This document shows positions 55,437 to 64,000 of a stretch of DNA of 64,000 bases, piece by piece. This stretch comes from Gambelia wislizenii (taxonomy: Eukaryota; Chordata; Lepidosauria; Squamata; Crotaphytidae): positions 382,956,687 to 383,020,686 of the forward strand of contig JAUMIR010000001.1 in assembly GCA_030847615.1 (NCBI GenBank). Reading direction: 5' to 3'. The number at the start of each line of letters is the position of its first letter. The stretch's first letter is position 1. The notes under the pieces are model-generated. The model saw only the letters and a program-made list of their open reading frames with translations. It was not told where the DNA came from and ran no database searches. A program made the position numbers and the translations under genes.

Positions 55437-56030
55437 GGCCCATCTACATGAGGAGGGGAAAACCAGAGTACCTTGTAGTAATGGCATTTCACAGCAGCAG
55501 TGACATTTTAATGGTGTTTTTGACCTCCGAAGCCCCGAAAAGCCTCACATTCTGGATGGCTGTGCAAGTGATTTACTTGTGTTAGTTCTTTGCCACCGCC
55601 ATTTTTTTAAATCATCTACGTTTTGTTGGAGCAATACAGTGATTTTCCAATTTAACAGGCAAGCAAAACAAAAAAATAATCACCCTGTTTTATCACCTTA
55701 GCAATCACTCGCTAAGGTGAAAATCCAACATGGCAGCTGCGGGCGTTTGCCCTGTTAGCAAGCCCTGCTCCCACTCTCACCCAGCCAATCAGCTTTGTGC
55801 TTCTCTTCAAATCAGTTGTCATTTGATAGTCCTAAGGAGCAGGAATGTGCATGCCCTGGCTGTTTTTTTTTGTTTGTTTTTTTTAAGTATGCATTGTTTT
55901 TGTTGTTTCAGCCCCCTTCTTTCCAAATAGTGTGGATTTATGTGGGATCCCACTTAGACAGGTAGGATTCCCTGCAAATTCCATGAGGGGTTGTTTTTTT
56001 TTAACCGTTTAGAAACCCCCAAGTTAAAAA
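55437..56030. repeat. Unclassified interspersed repeat, copy 2
   Basis: It starts GGGCCCATCTACATG and follows the same order as 14448-15115: GTTAGCAAGCCCTGC against GTCAGCAAACTCTGC, CAGCCAATCAG, GTCCTAA-GAG, GCTGTTTTT plus a T-run, GGGATCCCACTTAGACAGGT, ATTCCCT and a TTTAGAAACCCC end. It is about 70 bp shorter than copy 1. Confidence 0.6.
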
Positions 56031-56297
56031 CAACAATGGGACAAGAATGCAAAGATCTAGAAGACAACTGGTCAAATTCTGGCACATAGCTCCAAAGGTC
56101 ATTTTTGATGGCCGCATCATGGGTCATCACACAGTGTGCACACACATACACATTTTAAAAAAAATGCTCTAATTTTTTTCAAAGTAAAATTCCAGAAATA
56201 AGCATCCACTTAATTGACAATATATTTCAGTATCACAGTCTACCAGAGTTTTGGACCAGCAATGGTTAAGCTTCAGTCCAAGAATCTTGAAGCCCCT

Positions 56298-56450
56298 CCA
56301 CACTGCACAATTAAAGTGCTATGAATCCACTTTAACAGCCATGGTTCCATCCAGCCAGTTAAGGGAAGGACATTAAGAATTCTTAGCCAGAGAGCTCTAG
56401 CACCTCACCAAATTTAAAACTGTTTCCACAGTTAAAGTAGAAACCTAGTG
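56298..56450. mobile_element. Degraded palindromic MITE, hAT-like
   Basis: CCACACTGCACAATTAAAGT, CCACTTTAACAGCCATGGTTCC and CAGAGAGCTCTAGCACC match the layout of the palindromic element at 8235-8442, but the right arm is degenerate. Confidence 0.5.
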
Positions 56451-56461
56451 CTATGACTGTA

Positions 56462-56660
56462 TATTCATCATCGTCATCATCATCTCTATTTATACCCTGC
56501 CTTTTTCTCAAAAGTGGGACTAAAGATGGCTTGCAAATTAAAATACAATATAATTGAAACATACAAAAAGATCAGTATTAAAATGGAATTAAACTACTAA
56601 CAACATTCAAAACCAATTTAAAAAATACAGCCAAACACATTAAAAAGTAGTATGACAATA
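56462..56660 (-). mobile_element. LINE 3' end with (GAT)n tail
   Basis: An ATCATCGTCATCATCATC run (56463-56484) is followed by TCTATTTATACCCTGCCTTTTT and AAGATGGCTTGCAAATTAAA. This is the reversed tail layout of L2-like elements seen at 562 and 50601. Coding remnants are not evident. Confidence 0.5.
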
Positions 56661-56673
56661 TGCCATAAAAAAA

Positions 56674-56812
56674 AGTTGGAGAACCTGTGGCACTCTGGAT
56701 GTTAATGAACACCAAGCTGCCATCTTTCCTTGCCACTGGACAGGCAGGCTGAGGGGGCATGGGGAAATTCGAGTCTGGTAACATCTGAAAGCCACAGGTT
56801 TCCCAGCGGTGC
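56674..56812. mobile_element. hAT-like MITE
   Basis: GTTGGAGAACCTGTGGCACT at the left and AAGCCACAGGTTTCCC at the right are inverted copies. The centre has CTGGATGTTAATGAACACCAA against GTCTGGTAACATCTGA. This is the form of a widespread amniote hAT MITE. Length about 140 bp. Confidence 0.6.
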
Positions 56813-57555
56813 CATAAAGCTGCATTTCAAGTCTCCATTTTACTGGACAGAGTAAAATTAACACATGAGAAGAGGGAAAAGTCTAGCCCTCCCCCTCTCC
56901 ATCATTGTTTTTTTCCCCTGTGGGCAGAAATAATCTGGAAAGGATAGCCTCTGCTATGCATATAGCCTCTTTACCTAATTGGTAAACCTGGATTTTCATT
57001 GTTCTGCAGGATACAGAAAACCTTTATATGTAGCAAAGGCTCTAATTTTCAGACAGTCACTCTCCAAATGAAGAAATCCAGCAAGGGGGGCAGTCCTAGC
57101 CTAGCCTCTCTCCCAATTTGTGCTCCCTACTCCTACTGATCCTTTTCCATCATTCCAACCAGGGCAGAGGCTTCCAGTGAAATCAAAGGAGTACTGAAGG
57201 CATCCAGGCAGTTCATGGGGTGTTGGATACAATATATGGCTATAGCATGTCTCCCAAACAATCAGGGACTGATCTTCACTTTATGGGATCATGGAATAAA
57301 TGGATTGGGGCTTGGAAACACCTATAGCCATGCACTAGCATCAGACATCCTGTTAGTGACATATACTCATATTATCTCCCCCCCCCGTCTCATTTATTTA
57401 TTTGTCATTGAATAGGGAGGAATTCACCACCTCCCATGATCAATGATTCCCAACCTTCTCAAAACTCACTTGATTCCCAGGAGAGGAGCAATTTTGCCAT
57501 TTAGTGACCACTAGAGAGCCGGAGGTGACAGTAAAGAATCCAGCTATAGGAACAT
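56813..57555. other. No gene seen
   Basis: No recognised domain or repeat. A C-run at 57379-57387 causes several artificial frame changes. Confidence 0.4.
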
Positions 57556-58535
57556 TGGTTACTTGCCCTGATACCCCCACCCTTCCAATAATTAATCAGT
57601 TGGCTATATTTCATAAATTACCTTATTTATTGGCCTTTCACATAGTTAGTAGTAGATGAGGGCTTCCAAAATGCAAAGACTCAAGGTGTGCTCAGAAAGC
57701 CTAAGGAAGAGGCCATCCCAAATTCCTAAAAGACATGCCTAGGTAGTAGTTATGCAAACCCCCCTTGGACTGGTGAGTTAGGATGGAAATGGACTAATTC
57801 TCCTAGACATACGTGGAGGTGAGTCATTCACTAAGTCAATCAAAGTGGTCGGACACTCTTTGCCTTGCAGACCTGGTTTTCACATCTCTCCTAGAACAAT
57901 AGAATGTTGCTGGACACCCATCAGTCTTAATGTCTTAGCCATTAGCAATCATTAAAACGACTGGAGCTTCCATTGCCTAACTATGGGAAGCTCCAGCAAA
58001 CATTGTACAGTATTCCACTTTGACATGCCTTCAGGGGGAATATCAAGTATAACTATCACCCCTAAACACAGTCAAAGTGTGAACAGCTTCCTTCATCTCA
58101 TCACTCTGTCAGTCTGTGTCACCATGTGCACAGCCTTCATTCCTCCTGTTACTTTGTCTGTCTGCTGTGTAACCATCAGAACACCATTTGAGTATCTTCT
58201 GCTGCACAAATCTCTTTTCTTCAGATAGGTAAAGTATAGCCCATCATCCCAAACTCTGTTCCTTTATCCCAATACTTCCTACTTTCTTTGACAGCCTTGT
58301 GTGAATGCTTGAAGCCTGGGTGTTGGTGTGAATGCTTCCGAGATTATTTTTTTCAATAAAACCATTTTAATTTTATTTCCTGGCTGTGAGTCTCATCAGA
58401 GAGTACTGTTATACACAGTCCAAAGATCCTGTCATTACCTGGCCTCTCACTGCCATATTGAGCTAATTAAAATTACCCATATTAATATCTGTACACATGT
58501 GGGGTTTCCATGAACCCCTTGTAATTCAGGTAACA
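57556..58535 (+). mobile_element. Solo LTR, family Y, copy 2
   Basis: It begins TGGTTACTTGCCCTGATACC (compare TGTTACCTACCCTGGCAGCC in copy 1) and ends TTCAGGTAACA, as copy 1 does. Shared blocks include CCTTCAGGGGGAATATCA, TTCAATAAAACCATTTTAATT (polyadenylation signal), AAAGATCCTG and CTCTCACTGCCATATTGAGC. It is about 980 bp and uninterrupted. The flanks (ACAT left, CGTT right) do not match, so no target duplication is visible. Confidence 0.82.
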
Positions 58536-58729
58536 CGTTTGGCTATATGAGACATAACGGGATACCTCTCTGCCTGCTTTTGTTCTCTACTAGCCACTAA
58601 ATGGCCATGTCAACGTAGAGATGCTCCTGGAAACCAGATTAGCAATGTGGGAGAAGAGAGGGCACCCAGAGCTAAGATCCACCTGGCTGGAACTTTATAC
58701 TCCATCTCCCCATTCAGGATCTCAGCCAG

Positions 58730-58733
<4 letters not shown>

Positions 58734-58761
<28 letters not shown>
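58734..58761. repeat. (TA)n microsatellite
   Basis: A pure TA/AT run of about 14 units. Confidence 0.9.
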
Positions 58762-58762
<1 letters not shown>

Positions 58763-59118
58763 CTGTTTGTGCACAGCAGAGAAAGATAATGAGATAATGG
58801 GAGGGGACTGATCTCCTCAGATTGCAATACTGTACACATTTCTTCTCAGCAGAAAAGCAATATACGGGAGAAGAAGCTGAGATCAGCTCTCTAGTTTGCT
58901 ATTTGTCTTTGCTTGCAGTTTCAGCAGACTGGGTGTGTAATATTAATTTAATTTGTGTATGTGAATTTGCATGTGAGTATTTGGAAAGAGGGAGGAAGGA
59001 GGGAAAGAGGGAGGGGAGATGCCAGTCCAACCAATTGCCTCACTGATCTACAGCCTTGGCCAGAAAGTTTTTTGAATGTATGGATCCAGTATGGATTTAT
59101 TGAGCCCCCTTCCCACCT

Positions 59119-59154
<36 letters not shown>

Positions 59155-59155
59155 G
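59119..59155. repeat. (TG)n(AG)n compound microsatellite
   Basis: About seven TG units run into about ten AG units. Same composition and order as the tract at 47601. Confidence 0.9.
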
Positions 59156-59185
59156 CAAATTAATCCCTTCTGAATCTCTTTTTTA

Positions 59186-59212
59186 TTGTATTGTATTGTA
59201 TTGTGTTGTATT
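59186..59212. repeat. (TTGTA)n microsatellite
   Basis: Five pentamer units, the last one with an A-to-G change (TTGTG). Confidence 0.85.
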
Positions 59213-61691
59213 TTGATTTGACATTGTGTGTATTTTAAAAAAAAAAAAAGCTCTGTGTTTGAATTTCTTTCTTCCCTTTTTAAAGCTTTTTTTTTTAAAG
59301 AATGTTTCATTTTACAAGTTGCAAAATTTTGCCAAAAAACTAAAGACAAAACCTTTGCAACTTGCTTTGGGGTCTGAATTCTGTTTTTGTTTGTGTGTGT
59401 TTCACAGCTTTCTAGTTACTTTAGGAGTGGTCTGCGCTCTATTGTTGTTTATTTTTTTTTCATTTAAAGTTTGTTACTTGTGTGGGAGTCTGAAGTCCCT
59501 TGTTTTCTTGTTGGTGTAACCTCTGCTAGTTGCTTTGGGCTCTGAACTAGAAAGGGTATTGGCACACAATTATGTTGATGCTTGTACTTCTGTTGACCAT
59601 AAACCCTGCCTTCTCCTCACCTTTGAAAGAGCAAAGAAAAGACAATGGAGTGGGAGGAATGTGAGGAAGAAGTCCCAAGTGCAGGCACTGAAGAAAGGCT
59701 AAAGAAGAGCTGGAGCTTAAGCTGGAAGGGGGCACTACAAAAACCCTTTTGTAGGGCATTGTAAGCTGCTGCCTCAAAAAATGTAATTCCAGTGATCCAG
59801 TGTTATATCTCAAGGCATCTCTCAGGCAATAGCTCAGGAATGAAGCAAAGCACTGAAAGGACTCTTATGAGTGTTCTTTGAATTTGACATGTTTGTACAC
59901 AATTCACGAGAGACTATGTTCCTCAATCAGTCCTTGTCTATACTGTTGGAGGAAAGATTGCTACACCTCTGGCTAGTTTAATGTCACTGTTAAATAAAAG
60001 TCCCACTTCTGTAATATGTCTGCAGGTCTATTCATGTTAAGATTTAATCCCCTATTACTTAGGCTAATTGTGCTCCCATGAGGAGGGCATGAAGGCCATA
60101 TATGAAGGCATCAATGTGCCAATAAATGCTTTCATTTATTTTCAATTTGGTCAAGATGAAACCACATCCCTGCATTCAGTAGTCATCAACTGAAGCTTTG
60201 GTTGCTTCTGAACAGCAGCTGATGAAATTAATACACATTAGCATAAATGGGTTTAACTAAGTAAGCAACCCACTATGTTGTTTAGTTTTCTTAATGTCTT
60301 CCAATATCAGATGTCACCAATAGAATTCAAGACTTTAATTCTTTTCCTACTAAAAAGCTTTTATTTATAATAGGTTTGTTGGGTATTAATGCTGCATATT
60401 TAAATTTCAGTAATTAGAGAAGTTTGTTCTAAAGTCCCAAGAGTTCCCTTGTTGTTTTTAATAATGCAAGTATTCATTAACTGCTTTTCATGTTGCAGAG
60501 CCACACTGAGCTGCAGTTTCAGAAGAGCACGGATTTATCTGAACACAATTTTACTGAGTCCTACAGTGTACATATAGAGGATGGTCACAGATATAGCTGA
60601 TACCATGCAATAGCTGGGACAATCTACCAGGCAAACATGTGCACTAGACACCATAAGTCTGTCTTTGACCAGTCAAAGCAATGGCACATATACCTGGTAG
60701 ATCTGGAGTGGAGCGGGAGGAAGCAATCTACACAAACAGGGTACCTGTTAAGAATGTACCTATTGCATATTATTTAGACCAATTATAAGTGGAACTCTAA
60801 TAGATAATTTTCACACTAAATCCACCCCAGGTTTGTGCCACACATGAAACACTCATTGGATCAGGCTCACTAATTTAGCACAATGTATAACAGTGGTGGG
60901 GAACAGATGGCCTGTGGGCCACATTTCGCTCTTGCCCAACTTTTTGCAAGGCCCAGCGATCTGAACCAAAATTATTATGATTATTTTAAAGATGGAGAAT
61001 TGTACTCCCTGAAAGTGATTTAAATCAAGAAGCATAATCTCTTACATGTTGCTTCTTAAAAATATTTTATCAAACAAACAAACAAACAAACAAAAAACAA
61101 GTCCAGTGTTGAGGAGGAGGAACAGTGAAGCCCATGGTCAGTATGGGTGAATAAATTGGACCCAGGGCTTTCCAAAGTTGTGGATAGTGCGTCTCCATGC
61201 CTCCCGATGTGAGGCCAGGGTGGACCATTGCTGGTGATCAATTTGGCCAAGCCTGAGGTGTTGTTTCAGGGAGTCCTTGTATCACTTTTTTGGAGCGCCC
61301 CTCTTACGCTGACCCTTGGCGAGTTCACCATAGACTACTATTTTAGGGAGGCAATGGTCCTCCATCCTAGAAACGTGCCCTGCCCAGCGCAGCTGTGTTC
61401 TCAACATCATGGCCTCAATGCTGGTGATCCCCATGCTTCTGCTTACATGTAATGAAGATACAATAGTGAAGTTTGCTTTTAAAAATCTTGTTAAATAAAA
61501 TACGATTTGTAAGTTTTAAAATGGCAATTTACTAGCTATTCGAAAGACTAGTTCAAGTTTTTTTAAAGTATTTTTAGTCATAACCTAAAAAAAAAAATCT
61601 GATGTCATGGTTAGAGAATAATCACATTTATGCCCTGACTTTATACTGTAATAGGTAGTCTCTCTACAAAACAAACAAACAAACAAAAAAA

Positions 61692-61878
61692 CCTGTTGTT
61701 CCACCTTTCCCAAGTCCTGATTCAAAGATTGTGTGTGTGTGTGTGTGTGTGGACTTGGGAAAGGTGAAACAACAGGGTTGTGTGTGTGTGTGTGTGTGTG
61801 TGTATTTGTATAGATAGACAGATTTGTATATATTTTCTGTGTGTTTATAATGTATATATATGCATATATATATATATA

Positions 61879-61915
<37 letters not shown>
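61692..61915. repeat. Microsatellite cluster with 25-bp inverted repeat
   Basis: Arms 61692-61716 (CCTGTTGTTCCACCTTTCCC then AAGTC) and 61752-61776 (its reverse complement with one mismatch) flank a loop containing (TG)n at 61730-61751. A second (TG)n follows at 61778-61802, then a long TA tract at about 61853-61915 with GCATATAT interruptions. Confidence 0.9.
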
Positions 61916-61920
<5 letters not shown>

Positions 61921-62162
61921 GAGAAAGAGAGAGGAGACAGATCTGCTGCTTCCCTACCCTCCCATGGTCATTTAAAATATGTAGGTTTACTCATAAATTC
62001 TACCGTACGTTTTCTTTGTGCCTTTTCATAGAAAAATAGAATCATAGAATTGCAGAGTTGGAAGAGACCATGAGGGCCCTCCAGTCCAACCCCCTGCCAC
62101 GCAGGAAATCACGATCAAAGCATCCCCAACAGACGGCCATCCAGCCTCTGTTGAAAGACCTC

Positions 62163-63230
62163 TTAGGAAGGAGACCCCACCACGCTCCGAGGGAGTGTGT
62201 TCCACTGCTGAACAGCTCTGACTGTCAAAAAGTTCCTCCTAATGTTGAGGTGGAATCTCTGTTCCTGGAGCTTGCATCCATTGCTCCGTGTTCCAGTCTC
62301 TGGAGCAGCAGAAAACAAACCTGCTCCATTCTCAATGTGACACCCCTTCAAATACTTAAACAGGGCTATCATATCGCCTCTTAATCATCTTTTTTCCAGG
62401 CTAAACATACCCAGCTCCCTAAGTCTTTCCTCATAAGGCATCGTTTCCAGACCTTTCACCATTTTAGTCACCCTTCTTTGCACACGCTCCAATTTGTCCC
62501 TATCCTTTTTGAATTGTGGTGCCCTGAACTGGACACAGTATTCTAGGTAAGGTCTGACCAAGGCAGAATAGAGCGGCACTATTACTTCCCTTGATCTAGA
62601 CACTATACTTCTATTGATGCAGCCCAAAATCGCATTGGCCTTTTTAGCTGCCACATCACACTGTTGACTCATGTTCAACTTGTGGTCTACTAGGACTCCA
62701 AGATCCCTTTCGCACATAGTCTCGTTCAGACAGGTCTCTCCCATCCTATATCAATGCATTTCATTTTTTCGCCCTAAGTGCAGTACCTTACACTTCTCCG
62801 TATCGAATTTCATTTTGTTAGCTTTGGCCCAGCTCTCCAGTCTATCCAGGTCATTTTGAATTTTGATCCTGTCCTCTAGGGTATTAGCTACTCCTCCCAA
62901 TTTGGTGTCATCTGCAAATTTGATAAGTATGCCCCTAATTCCCTCATCCAAGTCATTGATAAAGATGTTGAATAGCACTGGGCCCAGGACAGAACCTTGT
63001 GGCACCCCACTGGTCACATCTTTCCAAGACGAAAAGCAGCCACTGCTGAGCATCCTTTGGGTTCGGCTGGTCAACCAATTACAAATCCATTGAACAGTTA
63101 ACTTGTCTAGCCCACATTTTACAAGCTTGTTTGCAAGAATATCATGGGGAACCTTGTCAAAGGCCTTACTGAAATCAAGGTATACGATATCCACAGCGTT
63201 CCCTTCATCTACAAAGCTGGTAATTGTTTT

Positions 63231-63266
<36 letters not shown>

Positions 63267-63989
63267 TCAGACTACTCTGGCATGACTTGTTTCTCTGAAA
63301 CCCATGTTGACTGTTTGTGATTATGGCATTGCCTTCTAAATGTTCACAGACTCTCTGCTTAATGATCTGCTCTAGAATCTTCCCTGGTATTGATGTCAGA
63401 CTAACTGGACAATAATTGTTGGGATCCTCTTCTTTCCCCTTTTTGAAGATGGGGACAACGTTTGCCCTCCTCCAGTCTGCTGGGACTTCTCCTGTTCTCC
63501 AGGAGTTCTCAAAAATTATTGCCAATGGCTCTGAGATTACATTTGCCAGCTCTTTTAATACCCTTGGATATAGTTCATCTGGTCCTGGAGATTTAAATTC
63601 ATTTAGTTTAAGAAGGTATTCCTGTACTACCTCTTTGCTTATTCTGTCCTGGATTTCCCCTATTGTGTCCTCTGTTCCTTTATCCTCAGGTGGGTCACCC
63701 TTTTCCTTTTCTGAAAAAACTGAGGTAAAGAAGGTGTTGAGTAATTCTGCCTTTTCTCTGTCCCCTGTTAGCATTTTGCCACCTTCTCTGCGTAGTGGCC
63801 CCACCATTTCCTTCTTTCTCCTTTTGCTGTGGACATACCCCCCCAAAAACCCTTTTTATTGTTCTTAACCTCCCTAGCAAGCCTGAGCTCATTCTGCACT
63901 ATAGCTTTTCTGACTCTACTCCTACACGTGTTTGCTATCTGTTTGAATTCATCTTTGGAGATTTTCCCCTTTTTCCATTTCCTATACAT
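62163..63989 (-). pseudogene. CR1 ORF2 (linker, RT, C-terminus)
   Basis: Frame 63768-63989 has the linker (MYRKWKKGKISKDEFKQIAN). Frame 63232-63846 has AELLNTFFTSVFSEKEKG, FKSPGPDELYPRVLKELANV and DWRRANVVPIFKKGKEEDPN (RT fingers). Frame 62751-63194 has MDIVYLDFSKAFDKVPHDIL, VTSGVPQGSVLGPVLFNIFI and [16 protein letters not shown] (intact FADD). Frame 62385-62744 has [20 protein letters not shown] and [20 protein letters not shown]; frame 62163-62372 the C-terminus. The RT fingers and palm are separated by the (GA)n/A-run insertion at about 63230-63267. No single frame spans the gene. Confidence 0.9.
63237..63267. repeat. (GA)n run inside CR1
   Basis: A run of A followed by about 14 GA units interrupts the CR1 RT coding region between the fingers (ending NKSCQSSLIS) and the palm (starting MDIVYLDF). 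Related CR1 copies lack it. Confidence 0.88.
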
Positions 63990-64000
63990 GTTCCGTTTAA

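Larger units (their letters stand above)
58536..61600. other. No gene seen; several microsatellites
   Basis: AT-rich and without domain-bearing frames. It contains the TA run at 58734, the TG/AG run at 59119, a TTGTA run at 59186-59212 and AAAC runs at 61071-61095. At about 60891-60955, CAGTGGTGGGGAACAGATGG and CTGTGGGCCAC suggest one end of a hAT element. Confidence 0.4.
62036..64000 (-). mobile_element. CR1 LINE, long copy running off the window
   Basis: The CR1 terminus is at 62036-62060 (ATAGAATCATAGAATTGCAG reversed), with the element extending left to right as 3' to 5' beyond position 64000. Content covers the C-terminus, RT and the linker between endonuclease and RT. Nearly all the CR1 blocks found in the other copies are here with fewer changes, so this is the least decayed CR1 in the window. 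A (GA)n run at 63241-63267 interrupts the RT region. Confidence 0.93.

Noticed and set aside
57983..58228. 81-codon plus frame as a small gene
   Set aside because: It lies inside solo LTR Y and is not conserved in the other copy of that LTR.

Overview
This is eukaryotic intergenic DNA, most likely from a squamate reptile (a lizard or close relative). The basis is the repeat mix: CR1 elements with ATTCTATGA-type 3' ends, L2-like LINEs with TTATTA tails, a full-length two-ORF L1, an I-group (Vingi/R4-like) LINE, a tyrosine-recombinase (DIRS/Ngaro-like) retrotransposon, a tRNA-derived SINE whose tail contains GTAAACCGCTTAG, and hAT- and Tc1/mariner-type MITEs. I see no convincing host gene, exon, tRNA or rRNA. 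Nearly every long open frame is a piece of a retroelement. Species assignment is inference.

Layout. 0.56-1.6 kb: L2-like LINE (minus). 1.7-6.35 kb: a DIRS/Ngaro-like element (minus) split in its RNase H region by a solo LTR (3141-5039). That LTR is split by a second solo LTR (3709-4619), which is split by a CR1 (3781-4201). The three nested insertions have exact target-site duplications (TSDs): CCCTC, ATTT and ATTGCTAA. 8.2-14.2 kb: three MITEs, two CR1s arranged tail to tail (9.56-12.28 kb) and a clean solo LTR (12345-13162, TSD ATTGT) of the same family as the one at 3141. 14.4-26.7 kb: mostly unclassified, with an undescribed repeat, a SINE, a CCAAT-rich promoter-like module next to a second piece of the tyrosine-recombinase element, an L2 3' end and a CR1.

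26.71-43.09 kb is a Russian doll. An L1 on the minus strand (TSD of 19 bp) holds a roughly 5 kb I-group LINE on the minus strand (TSD of 13 bp). That LINE holds a full-length 7.07 kb L1 on the plus strand (TSD of 16 bp) and a short L2-like 3' end. The inner L1 has an intact ORF1, but its ORF2 carries one frameshift, two stop codons and an Asp-to-Asn change in the FADD motif.

43.1-64 kb: a second solo LTR family (43835-45020 with TSD GCTG, interrupted by an L2 3' end; and 57556-58535), CR1 pieces (48.06-48.67 kb; 62.04 kb to the window end), a near-full-length but broken L2-like LINE (50.6-53.7 kb, minus), a 91-92 bp minisatellite beside it (53841-54258), a second copy of the 14.4 kb repeat (55.4-56.0 kb), and several microsatellites, one flanked by a 25-bp inverted repeat (61692-61776).

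The elements do not form a pathway. The value of the window is its readable insertion chronology, the unusual N-terminal region of the I-group LINE, the acidic tail of L1 ORF1, and the conserved hairpin end of the tyrosine-recombinase element.
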